Notes: generated from the sequence alone by a model not told the origin. A stretch of DNA of 64,000 bases from Nostoc parmelioides FACHB-3921 (GCF_014696625.1 NZ_JACJQL010000014.1:62001-126000); one strand, 5' to 3'; shown: positions 9,578 through 18,542, numbered from the stretch's first letter. A program made the numbers and translations.

Positions 9578-9907
9578 ATGAAAAAAATTTTATTTATTTG
9601 TAGTCAAAATAGATTGCGTAGTCCCACTGCTGAGGTTGTATTTGCCGAATATGAAGGATTAGAAACGGATTCGGCGGGTTTAGACCATTATGCAGAGGTT
9701 CCAGTTTCCTCAGAAGCTATCGAATGGGCTGATATTATTTTTGTCATGGAGCAGATACATAAACGGAAATTAGCCCAAAATTTCCAGCCTTTCCTCAAAA
9801 ATAAAAGAGTCGTATGTTTAGATATACCAGATGAATTTGAGTATATGGAACCAGCTTTAATTGAGATATTAAAGAAAAAAGTGCTGTCGTTGTTAGGTAC
9901 ATATTAA
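9578..9907 (+). CDS. Low-molecular-weight protein tyrosine phosphatase-like protein
   Basis: A 109-residue protein starting MKKILFICSQNRLRSPTAE. Cys8-X5-Arg14-Ser15 is the phosphate-binding loop of the low-molecular-weight tyrosine phosphatase/arsenate reductase fold, placed directly after the first beta strand as in that family. A later strand, ADIIFVMEQIHKRKL, fits the family too. Classical members are about 150 residues and end with a DPY/DP general-acid loop. Here there is CLDIPDEFEYM, so the acid may be an Asp in DIPD. The small size and CSQNRLRS variant place it in a short subfamily found scattered in bacteria. Substrate unknown. It lies alone between repeats. Confidence 0.75.
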   Translation: MKKILFICSQNRLRSPTAEVVFAEYEGLETDSAGLDHYAEVPVSSEAIEWADIIFVMEQIHKRKLAQNFQPFLKNKRVVCLDIPDEFEYMEPALIEILKKKVLSLLGTY

Positions 9908-10030
9908 AACATCCGATTTTTTACCCGACTTTTGCCACTGAAATAAAATAAAACTGCCGACTTCAGCCGACTGACAAAAGAAAGTGCGATCGCTTAGGCT
10001 ATTGGGCATAGAAGTCATAGTATAAAAATT

Positions 10031-10963
10031 ATGCTTGATACCACCAGCCCACAACTAGAAGCATCGGCGGCACAAAGCTATGCTCATCCTCACTACTGGC
10101 AAACACAGAGCCGTATTCGCTCCCTCATAGATAAATATATTGCAGTCGAAATACTACGCGATCGCCTGCAAGATTTACCGATACAATTTGCCAATCCCCA
10201 AGCGCGTCCTTGGAAACCAATTGACTGGCAAGCCATTAACCGCAACCAAATTATCGGTATAGAACCAGAAGTATTTTTATCTATACTGATAGGTGCAATG
10301 GACACAGAAGCCCCCATTCGAGGCTATACCCAAACCAGTCGGCAATATTTAGAAAAGTTACATCCCCAAATGGCGCGGTTTGTGGGTGGAACAGTCGATG
10401 GAGATGGCGAACTCCAAGAACTTGGTTTATGGGAAAAAGAAGAACGTCAACACACACCCGCATTAATCAAAATCTACACCCAATTAACAGGGGAGAAAAT
10501 CACCCCCAAACATCGCACAATCAGAGGCTACCTCCCCACAAATGACCCCCAAGAAGACCTCTATCGCCACGGCTTACACCGCGTAGCCACAGAATACGGT
10601 GCAACCTGCCTTTACCTGTGGCTGATGGCGCACACAACAGGCGCACTCCAAGACGTTCTCGAAGAACTCACAAAAGACGAAATCAACCACATGACCAAAT
10701 TCTGGGGCTTTGGAGTTTGGGCTTTCCCCGACACAGGACTCATCCGTGTAGGACACACCCTCATCAAAACCCGTTCCCAAACCTATCAACGTAACAATCT
10801 CATGCGAACCCTACGCCGCATGATGAATACACTCAACTGGAACGCCTGGACACTCACCAACAAAGCCACCCTCATCTACACATCCACCCAAACCATGCGC
10901 CGCCTCTGGACATGGCACAACACCCTTACCCCCCAGTATCTCAACAACCTACTAAGTAATTGA
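10031..10963 (+). CDS. Ferritin-like diiron protein, acyl-ACP-desaturase-like, function unknown
   Basis: A 310-residue protein whose helices carry two diiron-type motifs: EKEERQH (E-x-x-x-x-H type, near residue 135-142) and TKDEINHM (D/E-E-x-x-H, near 215-222), separated by about 80 residues as in ferritin-like carboxylate-bridged diiron enzymes. A segment [27 protein letters not shown] lies between them. There is no signal peptide. By analogy it may bind two irons and activate oxygen, possibly in lipid or desaturase-type chemistry, but I cannot assign a substrate. The stop codon is followed within about 135 bases by uppS on the same strand, with a REP-like repeat between them. Confidence 0.65.
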   Translation: MLDTTSPQLEASAAQSYAHPHYWQTQSRIRSLIDKYIAVEILRDRLQDLPIQFANPQARPWKPIDWQAINRNQIIGIEPEVFLSILIGAMDTEAPIRGYTQTSRQYLEKLHPQMARFVGGTVDGDGELQELGLWEKEERQHTPALIKIYTQLTGEKITPKHRTIRGYLPTNDPQEDLYRHGLHRVATEYGATCLYLWLMAHTTGALQDVLEELTKDEINHMTKFWGFGVWAFPDTGLIRVGHTLIKTRSQTYQRNNLMRTLRRMMNTLNWNAWTLTNKATLIYTSTQTMRRLWTWHNTLTPQYLNNLLSN

Positions 10964-10974
10964 TAACCCCTCTA

Positions 10975-11070
10975 TACTCTCCTTCCCCTCTCCTCTGCGT
11001 CTCTGTCTTGAAAAGTTCAGATCGCCGGAAGCCGGCGCTCCGACTTTTCGCTGCGCCTCTGCGTGAACTT
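10975..11070. repeat. REP-like repeat upstream of uppS
   Basis: The segment with CCTCTGCGTCTCTG, a hairpin around CGCCGGAAGCCGGCG, and CTGCGCCTCTGCGTGAAC is the kind of dispersed GC-rich repeat seen in Nostoc intergenic DNA. Related pieces occur near 26105-26170 and 39412-39435. It explains the spurious in-frame extension upstream of uppS. Confidence 0.6.
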
Positions 11071-11097
11071 CCCCCAAATCCCCTCATCAAAACCAAC

Positions 11098-11838
11098 ATG
11101 ATCCCCCCAGACTTAGACCCCCAAAAAATCCCCCAACACATAGCCGTCATCATGGATGGTAACGGCAGATGGGCAACCAGGCAAGGATTACCGCGCATAG
11201 CCGGACATCGCCAAGGCGCAAGAACTCTCAAAGAACTCTTGCGCTGCTGTAAAGATTGGGGAATCAAAGCCCTCACCGCCTACGCCTTCTCTACGGAAAA
11301 TTGGCAGCGTCCCATCGAAGAAGTAGATTTTCTGATGCTGTTGTTTGAGCGATTACTGCGCCGGGAATTATCCCAGATGCACCGAGAAGGTGTAAGAATA
11401 TCCTTCATTGGCGATTTGTCAGCATTACCCAAGTCTCTGCAAACAGAAATGGAACGCTCAATGACAGAGACATTAAATAATCAAGCAATTCACTTTACGG
11501 TTGCAGTTAACTATGGCAGTCGCAACGAAATTACTAGAGCCTGTCGTCAAGTGGCGGAACTGGTGCAACAAGGCAAACTCAGCGCAGATGCAGTTAATGA
11601 AGACATTGTAGAACAACACCTCTACACTGTAGATACTCAACCACCAGATTTATTGATTCGGACTAGCGGCGAAATGCGATTAAGTAACTTTCTGTTATGG
11701 CAAATGGCATATACAGAGATGTATTTCACAGATATTCTGTGGCCTGATTTTGACAGAGCAGCATTTCATCAGGCTTTGTTGAGTTACCAAAAACGCGATC
11801 GCCGTTTCGGTCAAGTTAAAGCTTTAATCCCAGCCTAA
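11098..11838 (+). CDS. uppS: Isoprenyl transferase (cis-prenyltransferase, undecaprenyl diphosphate synthase family)
   Basis: Start at ATG 11098 (246 residues, the usual length); the longer frame from 10960 reads through a repeat and is rejected. The protein begins near [18 protein letters not shown], with the catalytic Asp and the diphosphate-binding motif, and has the family blocks [23 protein letters not shown], and [19 protein letters not shown]. It condenses isopentenyl diphosphate units onto an allylic primer with cis geometry, giving the lipid carrier for peptidoglycan and polysaccharide assembly. Paralogues making other chain lengths exist, so exact product length is open. Confidence 0.93.
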   Translation: MIPPDLDPQKIPQHIAVIMDGNGRWATRQGLPRIAGHRQGARTLKELLRCCKDWGIKALTAYAFSTENWQRPIEEVDFLMLLFERLLRRELSQMHREGVRISFIGDLSALPKSLQTEMERSMTETLNNQAIHFTVAVNYGSRNEITRACRQVAELVQQGKLSADAVNEDIVEQHLYTVDTQPPDLLIRTSGEMRLSNFLLWQMAYTEMYFTDILWPDFDRAAFHQALLSYQKRDRRFGQVKALIPA

Positions 11839-11873
11839 TATACCACTCACAGCAGGGCATAGACCAACTGGAT

Positions 11874-12446
11874 CTATCTTGTTGTATCAGGACGATTTCC
11901 TTCTGGTGGATGAGCAGGCACACCCAAAGCATCTTTTAACTGCTGTTCTGTCACACCCAACTTTGCCGCCGCCGCTTTAAAATCAGGACGGGGTGGACGC
12001 TGGCCTTCACCGGGAGGCTTGGCAGGCACACCCAAAGCATCTTTTAACTGCTGTTCTGTCACACCCAACTTTGCCGCCGCCGCTTTAAAATCAGGACGGG
12101 GTGGACGCTGGCCTTCACCGGGAGGCTTGGCAGGCACACCCAAAGCATCTTTTAACTGCTGTTCTGTCACACCCAACTTTGCCGCCGCCGCTTTAAAATC
12201 AGGACGGGGTGGACGCTGGCCTTCGCCAGGAGGATTGGCAGGCACACCCAAAGCATCTTTTAACTGCTGTTCTGTCACCCCCAACTTTGTCGCCGCCGCT
12301 TTGAAATCAGGGCGGGGTGGGCGTTGTCCTGATGGTGGTTCTGAAGCTTGGGCGATTTGTTGGACTTCGGCGTTTACTTGATGTAAGGAAATAAAACCAA
12401 CTAAAACAGGAATTGCTGTGGCGAATAAGATGTTACGAACTTTCAT
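11874..12446 (-). CDS. Secreted protein of four near-identical 36-residue repeats
   Basis: Start at ATG 12446 (190 residues). Residues 1-28 form a signal peptide (MKVRNILFATAIPVLVGFIS...). The mature part is almost wholly four copies of a 36-residue unit of the form RPPRPDFKAAAAKLGVTEQQLKDALGVPA plus a Gly/Pro linker. The helical AAxKLGVTEQQLKDAL part resembles a motif found in various small exported proteins; the Pro/Arg linker suggests flexible spacing or binding to a charged partner. Function unknown. It is transcribed divergently from a two-component system whose kinase has a similarly Pro/Arg-rich periplasmic domain, which suggests a functional link (inference). Confidence 0.75.
   Translation of the reverse strand: MKVRNILFATAIPVLVGFISLHQVNAEVQQIAQASEPPSGQRPPRPDFKAAATKLGVTEQQLKDALGVPANPPGEGQRPPRPDFKAAAAKLGVTEQQLKDALGVPAKPPGEGQRPPRPDFKAAAAKLGVTEQQLKDALGVPAKPPGEGQRPPRPDFKAAAAKLGVTEQQLKDALGVPAHPPEGNRPDTTR
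11914..12345. repeat. 108-bp tandem repeat, four copies
   Basis: The sequence starting GCAGGCACACCCAAAGC recurs at 11914, 12022, 12130 and 12238, exactly 108 bp apart. Copies are almost identical at the DNA level, with copy 4 slightly diverged, pointing to recent unequal duplication or gene conversion. In frame with the secreted repeat protein. Confidence 0.95.
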
Positions 12447-12592
12447 GACTGATATCCAAATGATGGGCTGTTGATATTTCTGATTTAAACCACCCAAAAT
12501 TACAGATCACTCTGGTTTTAAATTACAGTTTTGTAATTTTCATGACACGACAACGAATTTAGAATGGACTAATAAGTAAGTGATGAAAGTTT

Positions 12593-13267
12593 GTGAACGT
12601 TCTCTTTGTCGAAGACGAAGCAAAAATTGCTAACTTCGTCCAAGCTGGACTGAAGGAACAGGGATTTGTCGTAGACTATTGCGACAACGGTGATGAAGGA
12701 TATCTGCGGGCATTAGACAACGAATATGATGCCATCATCCTGGATATCATGGTTCCGGGTAAAGATGGACTCTCGATTCTCAAACAACTGCGGCAGAAGG
12801 GACGGAATGCACCGGTGATTTTGTTGACAGCTCGGAATGAGTTAGACGATCGCCTGGCGGGTTTGAATTTGGGTGCTGATGATTACATTGCCAAACCATT
12901 TTTTGTTGAGGAATTGGTGGCGCGGATTCATGCTGTGGTGCGTCGGAGTATAGGCGATCGCCAAAATTTATTGGTGATAGGGACACTCAAGCTTGATCGC
13001 ATCACCAGAGAAGTGACTTGCAATCAACGAGTGATCGAACTCACCAGCCGGGAATTTAATCTTTTAGAGTATTTAATGCGATCGCCTGGGCGTGTTTTTA
13101 CCCGTACCCAAATCCTAGAACACGTTTGGGGCTACGACTTTAACCCTAATACCAACGTCGTAGATGTTTGTATTCAGCGAATTCGCAAAAAAATTGACCC
13201 TGTTGATGAAGCAGGCTGGATTGAAAGTATTCGCGGCGTGGGTTATCGCTTCCGTCAGCCAATATGA
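12593..13267 (+). CDS. OmpR/PhoB-family response regulator
   Basis: A 224-residue regulator starting at GTG 12593 (VNVLFVEDEAKIANF). It has a receiver domain (acidic pair ED near residues 7-8, phospho-acceptor Asp in AIILDIMVPGKDG, conserved Thr in ILLTARNE, Lys in DDYIAKPF), then an OmpR-type winged helix (LTSREFNLLEYLMRSPGRVFTR; NVVDVCIQRIRKKID; VGYRF). It overlaps the kinase gene by 4 bases (ATGA), so the two are translationally coupled. It probably controls the divergent repeat-protein gene, but no operator was identified. Confidence 0.93.
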   Translation: MNVLFVEDEAKIANFVQAGLKEQGFVVDYCDNGDEGYLRALDNEYDAIILDIMVPGKDGLSILKQLRQKGRNAPVILLTARNELDDRLAGLNLGADDYIAKPFFVEELVARIHAVVRRSIGDRQNLLVIGTLKLDRITREVTCNQRVIELTSREFNLLEYLMRSPGRVFTRTQILEHVWGYDFNPNTNVVDVCIQRIRKKIDPVDEAGWIESIRGVGYRFRQPI

Positions 13268-14736
13268 AACTACCTTCCTTTCGGTTGCGAATTGCTCTGT
13301 TATCTGCCGCTTTGGCTGGCACTACACTAGTAGGATTTAGTGCAGTCTCTTGGTTGCAAATTTACGATGCTAAACTCAGTCGCCTGGATGCAGAACTGTT
13401 AAATCAACTGATGCGGGCAGCACCAAACTTACTTCCACCCAGAGAACCCCCTACATTTTTCACTAGGGAAAATTTTCGTCCACCTATGCCAGAGCCTTGG
13501 CAGCGTTACGAAGAATTATTATCTTCCGCCTTTGGTGGAAATGCAAAAACACCTATTGTACTGTTGGTACTGGATGCAGAAGGCAACCAACTTTATGAAT
13601 CCCCACAAACTTCTCCTGACTCTGACTTACGTCGCCTGTTGCTTCAGAATCTCCAGTTAGCGCATCAACCACAACCCCCCCGGCCTTTACCCAATCTTCC
13701 CTTGCGCCCCCCACGTCCACCGCAATTTGTCACCCAACAGACAGCAAGCGGCGCTTGGCGAATTGGTGCAACTAAATTTCCCCGTTCTCAGGTTGCGATC
13801 GCTGTCAGTCTGCAAACCGTCAATCAAGAGATGGCAGCCATTCGCAATATATATCTTGTTTCCATTCCCATCGCCTTGCTACTAGTTACCTCTGGAGCTT
13901 GGTTAGTATCGGGTAGCGCATTGCGTCCGGTTCGGCAATTAACGGCTGTAATTCAACAGGTGAGCGCCAAAGGTCTAGATCAGCGCATTCCCATCGGTAC
14001 GACGGATGTTGAATTTGTGGAACTAATTCAGGTGTTTAACCAAATGTTGCAACGCCTGGAAAGCAGTTTTACCCAAGCCTCTCGCTTCAGTGCTGATGCA
14101 GCTCACGAACTGAAAACCCCCCTAACAATTCTCCAAGGTGAACTGGAACGCACACTACAACAGGTAGAACCCGGCTCAGAAGTACAACAGCGTTTAAGTA
14201 ATTTATTAGATGAAGTCCGCCGCTTGAGTGGAATTATGCGTAAACTCTTGCTGTTGTCCTTAGCCGATGCAGGACAAATGAGTTTGTATCTAGTGGAAGT
14301 AGATATGTCTGAGTTATTAATGGAGATGGTTGAGGATGTGGAATTACTCGCCCCCCACTTGAGTGTACACATCGAGATTCCTGAGAAATTGCGGGTAAAA
14401 GGCGATCGCGATCTACTCATCCAAGTGTTGCAAAATCTGTTGAGTAATGCAATCAAATACAATCTCCCCCAAGGTTGGCTCAAAATTCACGCTCATCAAA
14501 CACCAACTACCATCCACATCACCATTACCAACTCATCCCCAGACATTCCCCCAAGCGATCGCGATCGCCTGTTTGAGCGTTTCTATCGTGGTGATCCCGC
14601 CCGCACACGCAAAGTAGAAGGCATCGGGCTAGGACTCAGCCTGTCCCGTGAAATTGCCCGCGCCCATCGTGGTAACTTAACCTTAGATGCGGAAAATTCT
14701 GGTCAAACGAGGTTGACTCTGACTTTACTCCGGTGA
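13264..14736 (+). CDS. Membrane sensor histidine kinase with Pro/Arg-rich periplasmic domain
   Basis: A 490-residue kinase with one transmembrane helix near residues 8-30, a periplasmic region of about 150 residues, a second helix (about 195-217, YLVSIPIALLLVTSGAWLV), HAMP, HisKA (SADAAHELKTPLTILQG) and HATPase_c (NLLSNAIKYN; IGLGLSLSREIARAH). The periplasmic part is strikingly Pro/Arg-rich (PPREPPTF, RPLPNLPLRPPRPPQ). That recalls the PPRP linkers of the divergently encoded secreted protein. OmpR-type kinases of this build often sense metals or envelope stress in cyanobacteria, but the ligand is not evident here. Its TGA stop is also the first base of a TGACATACTCCC motif shared with 28679. 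Confidence 0.92.
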   Translation: MKLPSFRLRIALLSAALAGTTLVGFSAVSWLQIYDAKLSRLDAELLNQLMRAAPNLLPPREPPTFFTRENFRPPMPEPWQRYEELLSSAFGGNAKTPIVLLVLDAEGNQLYESPQTSPDSDLRRLLLQNLQLAHQPQPPRPLPNLPLRPPRPPQFVTQQTASGAWRIGATKFPRSQVAIAVSLQTVNQEMAAIRNIYLVSIPIALLLVTSGAWLVSGSALRPVRQLTAVIQQVSAKGLDQRIPIGTTDVEFVELIQVFNQMLQRLESSFTQASRFSADAAHELKTPLTILQGELERTLQQVEPGSEVQQRLSNLLDEVRRLSGIMRKLLLLSLADAGQMSLYLVEVDMSELLMEMVEDVELLAPHLSVHIEIPEKLRVKGDRDLLIQVLQNLLSNAIKYNLPQGWLKIHAHQTPTTIHITITNSSPDIPPSDRDRLFERFYRGDPARTRKVEGIGLGLSLSREIARAHRGNLTLDAENSGQTRLTLTLLR

Positions 14737-14758
14737 CATACTCCCACACCTCAGTTAG

Positions 14759-14816
14759 TAGGGTGTGTCAGTGCAAAAAAACCTAACCATACCAAGAAAT
14801 TATTCATACTGACACC
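14759..14816. repeat. Hairpin element, copy C (loop inverted relative to copy at 55093)
   Basis: The left arm TAGGGTGTGTCAGT (14759-14772) pairs with ACTGACACC (14808-14816). The loop contains AACCTAACCATACC...AAATTATTCAT, the reverse complement of the loop in the copy at 55106-55136, although the left arm is identical. A short ATTCAAA-type repeat follows at about 14876-14900. Confidence 0.75.
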
Positions 14817-14947
14817 AATTTGAAAAAAGAATGCGATAGATATACAGCCTCAAACGCTTGTTCTGTCTTGATTCTTAATTTTGAATTTTGAATTTTGAAT
14901 TGGTATCACGCACCCTACATTTGGAGATTTTTTGATCTAAAAGTCCC

Positions 14948-16930
14948 TTACTCGCCTAAATTAATCGCCGGATTGCGGCTAAAAAAGGCTCTGGGAGAGA
15001 GTTTAAAGCCAAGCTTATGAACCGGCATCACAGGCCAATCTTCTGGCTTAGGTACATGAGTAATACCCATTGTGTACCACAAAACAATATCTTGACCCAT
15101 CAAAGATTCATCATCGGCAATGTATTCAGGTAAACCTTTTCCTGGTGGTGCTTGATTAGGATAATTACCACCGGCATATAATTCACCGGGTTTATATTGA
15201 GTCACCCAAACATGATGAGTGGCAAACTCAGCTTTCTGCCGAATTTTTGCCCCCTCCACCGGGAAAAACACTGTGTTACCTCCCGGCATTAACATATATG
15301 CAGGGGCAACCCCTAAAGCATTCTTCTTATCTGCATTCGCAATCATCCATTCCCGACTGTGTTTGATATCCAAATCACGGACAGCAGCCTTTTCGGTGTT
15401 GAGTGGGGTATCTTTGACCACAATGGCATTACCGATAGGATTGTTCTTCCCTATCGGCAAACTTTCCACGTTCATTTCCATCACATTATTAGCTTGACCA
15501 TCCACATCCATATCTAAGCGATAGTTAAAAAAGTGCTGGTGATTGACACCAAAAATATTTTTAGCTAGTAACCTTCCATAGGAATTATCTTCAGGCTGGG
15601 TTTCCGCTTCTGTTCCCTGCACCAAAACAATACCTGTTAAATCATTCTCTACTTCTAAAGTGCCGTCTTGGTGGAAAATCCAGTTAATACCGTAATCATA
15701 GTTATCAACCGCCGCCGTGATGGTAATGACTAATTGGCGATCGCGTCGCACATCGTTGCGTTGGGTATTATACTCATAATGCTTCCAAAGTATGCCGTTA
15801 TCCCGTTCGTAAACACCAACTACCCCAGGCATAACATAGGGTTCCCCTTCTTCATTGGCAAACACAGCATCAAGTAAAACGCCATTTTGGGGAATTTCCT
15901 TCCCTAACTCCATTGTGCTGGCTAGTAACCCCAAGTTATATTCACCAACATCGAAAGCGTTTCTAAATGACCAAGTAGGATCAGGATCGCCATAAGGTAC
16001 AACCATCTCCGATAAGCTGGCGCGATATAATACTGGTCGGATATTCTCACCATCATTGTAAGTTACTTGATACAGTACCAACCCATCACGGGGGTGCATC
16101 ACATACCGAAACTTCCAACCTTGCCAACTAATTTCATTACCCTGAATTTGGAAACTCTTTCCTTTCGGTTGCAGTATTTGTAAGAGTTTTGGGGGCGAGA
16201 GTAATTTACCTAAAGTCTCTAAATCATAATTCCAATTTTCCTTGGACATGGGAACTATTCCCTGGTCGATAAAATTGATGACTGTACCTTTATTTAAATC
16301 AACCGTTGCTATTACACCCTCAATAGGAGTGCCGTAATAATTCCAGCGTTCCCCGCGATAAAATAATAAAGTCCGACACAAACGCCCCCCTGTTGCTGCT
16401 TCCTCTTGACTTAAAATTCCCGCCGCCCAGCAACTCACCTGTACTTGATTAAAATCTGTAATTCCCCGTTTTTTCATGGCTTCTTGCCATCGGGAATCAG
16501 ATTTCACTACATTTCGTGCTAGTTCATATTCTGAGTTAAAAATTGCCGGTTGCACATGGGGTTTCTCTTGCCAGGACGCTATTTTTTGCGTTCTCAGGTC
16601 AATAACAGCTTCATAGGTTTTGTTTTGCGATCGCTCATATACTACCAAAAAAGCCTTGCGCTCGAACGATTGACCTTGTGTAAAATTCACAACTGCGCTT
16701 TTATCCGGTTCTGCCAAGGTAATCAAGGGAAAAGCAGCCATGTCAGTTAAAGGCTTTTCCTTTCTAATTAAGGCAACTGCTGTTTTAATCTCCGCTTCTG
16801 TCAACGCTGTCAAAGGATGGGAAATTATTGATTGTTGTGCTGTTACTGTTTTTATTAATATCAGTGATATACCACAGCAGATAATAATAGTAATAGCTAA
16901 CAAGAAGAATAGCTTTAGCCGCTTCATCAT
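14948..16930 (-). CDS. Primary (copper/topaquinone) amine oxidase
   Basis: A 660-residue protein with an N-terminal hydrophobic signal or anchor (residues 5-30). The catalytic domain has VDNYDYGINW, the N-Y-D/E motif whose Tyr becomes the topaquinone cofactor. The copper ligands are an H-x-H (NHQHFFNYRLDMDVDG) and a later His in the stretch before YKPGELYAGGNYPNQ. The upstream catalytic-base region FRNAFDVGEYNLG is also conserved. These enzymes oxidise primary amines to aldehydes with release of ammonia and H2O2, here probably in the periplasm. The gene is monocistronic; a 15-bp perfect hairpin at 17007-17039 lies upstream on the far side of its start. Confidence 0.93.
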   Translation of the reverse strand: MMKRLKLFFLLAITIIICCGISLILIKTVTAQQSIISHPLTALTEAEIKTAVALIRKEKPLTDMAAFPLITLAEPDKSAVVNFTQGQSFERKAFLVVYERSQNKTYEAVIDLRTQKIASWQEKPHVQPAIFNSEYELARNVVKSDSRWQEAMKKRGITDFNQVQVSCWAAGILSQEEAATGGRLCRTLLFYRGERWNYYGTPIEGVIATVDLNKGTVINFIDQGIVPMSKENWNYDLETLGKLLSPPKLLQILQPKGKSFQIQGNEISWQGWKFRYVMHPRDGLVLYQVTYNDGENIRPVLYRASLSEMVVPYGDPDPTWSFRNAFDVGEYNLGLLASTMELGKEIPQNGVLLDAVFANEEGEPYVMPGVVGVYERDNGILWKHYEYNTQRNDVRRDRQLVITITAAVDNYDYGINWIFHQDGTLEVENDLTGIVLVQGTEAETQPEDNSYGRLLAKNIFGVNHQHFFNYRLDMDVDGQANNVMEMNVESLPIGKNNPIGNAIVVKDTPLNTEKAAVRDLDIKHSREWMIANADKKNALGVAPAYMLMPGGNTVFFPVEGAKIRQKAEFATHHVWVTQYKPGELYAGGNYPNQAPPGKGLPEYIADDESLMGQDIVLWYTMGITHVPKPEDWPVMPVHKLGFKLSPRAFFSRNPAINLGE

Positions 16931-17006
16931 TCTAGAAAATCTGGCAATAAATTTATAGTTATTTATTTCCCAGAATTCAGATATAAAACCGAATTAAAGT
17001 TAAAAC

Positions 17007-17039
17007 AGATCCCCGACTTCTCAAAGAAGTCGGGGATCT
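17007..17039. repeat. Perfect 15-bp inverted repeat (GATCCCCGACTTCT hairpin)
   Basis: AGATCCCCGACTTCT, a 3-base loop, then its perfect complement. It lies just downstream of ycf37 (minus strand) and could act as its terminator, though no U-run follows. The same hairpin occurs at 61965-62005, so it is a dispersed element. Confidence 0.85.
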
Positions 17040-17054
17040 TAGGATCTAAAACCA

Positions 17055-17579
17055 TCAAGCAGTCACTAAGCGCCGCAAAGATTCCGCACGACGTTTAGCT
17101 GTAGCGTTATTGGGTGCAAATTTGAGTGCTTCTTCGTACATTTGCAGAGCCTGAGCAGTCAATTTTTTGCGCTCATACGCATGACCCAAGTTATTTAAAG
17201 CCACTACATAATCGGGTTTAAATTTTAGCGCTTCCTTATACTGACGAATCGCTAAATCATACTGCTCTTGAGCAAAGTAAGCGTAACCCAAACCATTGTA
17301 AATAGGCGCAGTATTTTCTTCTCCTTCTTCTTCGGCTGCTTTCAGAGCCTTTTGAAACAAAGGTATAGCTTGTGTGTACACTTTCTTCTCTGAATAAATA
17401 CAAGCTAACTCATAATATTCTTGAGCTGTACCCTTGTCCTTACTCAACTTACTACGCAATCGAGATAAAGCACTTTCACGCTTACGAGTTTTGAACAGCT
17501 GGCGGAAAACACTCACAACCGCAAATCCCAGTATACCCACCAACACGGAGAGATAAACAACCGCTAGACTGTTATCCAT
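17055..17579 (-). CDS. ycf37: Ycf37-like TPR protein (photosystem I assembly/stability)
   Basis: Start chosen at MDNSLAVVY (17579), 174 residues; an in-frame ATG nine bases upstream is possible. One N-terminal transmembrane helix (VYLSVLVGILGFAVVSVF) is followed by a basic stretch and three or four TPRs (AQEYYELACIYSEKKVYTQA; APIYNGLGYAYFAQEQYDLA; VVALNNLGHAYERKKLTAQA). This layout is that of Ycf37, a thylakoid protein linked to photosystem I accumulation in cyanobacteria and related to plant Pyg7. The family assignment rests on the N-terminal segment and architecture. A generic TPR membrane protein is the alternative. Confidence 0.75.
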   Translation of the reverse strand: MDNSLAVVYLSVLVGILGFAVVSVFRQLFKTRKRESALSRLRSKLSKDKGTAQEYYELACIYSEKKVYTQAIPLFQKALKAAEEEGEENTAPIYNGLGYAYFAQEQYDLAIRQYKEALKFKPDYVVALNNLGHAYERKKLTAQALQMYEEALKFAPNNATAKRRAESLRRLVTA

Positions 17580-17639
17580 TGTCTTCAAATCAAATTATTA
17601 AAGTGTCTTCTATCTCTATTATGGGTCTTTTAGGGACTC

Positions 17640-18542
17640 TTAAGAGGAGGGGGCAGGGGAAGCGGGGGGTGCAGGGGTGCAGGGGAAGCAGGGGAAGCAG
17701 GGGAAGTAATGACTATTGACTATTGACAACTGACTATTGACTAATCCCCAATATTTAATCCGTTCTTTTAACCAACCTTGAGCGATGTAACGAGCGATCG
17801 CTTCGTTAACTTCTCTTCGCAATTCATCGTACTGCAATCCCTTGGGCATGACTACAGACAAGGGTGCTGTGGATAATTTTGTTGGTAATAGGCGATATTG
17901 AGGATTTTCTCTAACCCAACTACTCAGGAGGCTACCATCGGCGGCGAAAGCGGCGACGTTATTATTTTCTATTGCTGCTTGCGCTTCTTGGTAAGAATTA
18001 ACTCCCACTAACTCGGCGCTGGGGATGTAGTAACGTACTTCGGCGATGGTGCTGGAATTATTCAGGACAGCAATTTTGCGCTTGGCTAAATCATTTATTT
18101 GCTGTACAGTTGCGTCTTTGGTAATTAAGTAAGTGCCATCCATGTAGTAGGGAACACTGAAACTTACCAAGCGTGAGCGTGATTCTGTGGCTGTGACTCT
18201 GGCGATCGCTAAATCAACTTGATGATTAAATACTACAGATAGGCGATCGCGATTATTTACGGGTTGCAATTTTACAGCATCGGCTTTACCTAACAAATCA
18301 GCCGCTAAACGCTTTGCTAAATCAATTTCTAAGCCTTGTAAATTGCCCTGAGTGTCTTTAAAACCCAACAAAGGCAAATTATCCTTCACGGCTACAGTTA
18401 TGTAGCCTCGGCGCTGAATTTCTGGCAGTTCGGCGGCAGATGCAACAAGTCCTGTGGCCGAAATCATCAAGCAAATAATGGTGGCGGATAATATCAGATG
18501 TAACCGACTAATTATTTGCCATCTGTTACATCCGTTATTCAT
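17640..18542 (-). CDS. Periplasmic amino-acid-type solute-binding protein (SBP family 3)
   Basis: A 300-residue protein with a signal peptide (about 12-36) and a type 3 periplasmic binding fold: ITVAVKDNLPLLGFKDTQGNLQGLEIDLAKRLA, a DLAIARVTATESR block, and SFSVPYYMDGTYLI, all typical of polar amino-acid binding proteins. No permease or ATPase gene is adjacent, so it may serve a transporter encoded elsewhere or act as a sensor. The last 30 or so residues (SIVNSHYFPCFPCFPC...) are encoded by a TTGACTA tandem repeat and a GGGGAAGCA repeat, and are almost certainly not part of the fold. The functional domain ends near LKERIKYWGL. Confidence 0.88.
   Translation of the reverse strand: MNNGCNRWQIISRLHLILSATIICLMISATGLVASAAELPEIQRRGYITVAVKDNLPLLGFKDTQGNLQGLEIDLAKRLAADLLGKADAVKLQPVNNRDRLSVVFNHQVDLAIARVTATESRSRLVSFSVPYYMDGTYLITKDATVQQINDLAKRKIAVLNNSSTIAEVRYYIPSAELVGVNSYQEAQAAIENNNVAAFAADGSLLSSWVRENPQYRLLPTKLSTAPLSVVMPKGLQYDELRREVNEAIARYIAQGWLKERIKYWGLVNSQLSIVNSHYFPCFPCFPCTPAPPASPAPSS
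17641..17745. repeat. GGGGAAGCA-type and TTGACTA tandem repeats
   Basis: Copies of CAGGGGAAG/CAGGGGTG followed by TTGACTA units. They overlap the 3' end of the solute-binding protein gene and encode its aberrant tail. Confidence 0.85.

Noticed and set aside
10960..11097. N-terminal extension of uppS
   Set aside because: The added residues are translated REP-type repeat; ATG 11098 gives the normal protein length and start motif.
11914..12345. Regular 108-bp repeats as a possible CRISPR-like array
   Set aside because: The repeats are in frame with one open reading frame, have no spacers, and encode a clear signal-peptide protein; it is a coding tandem repeat.
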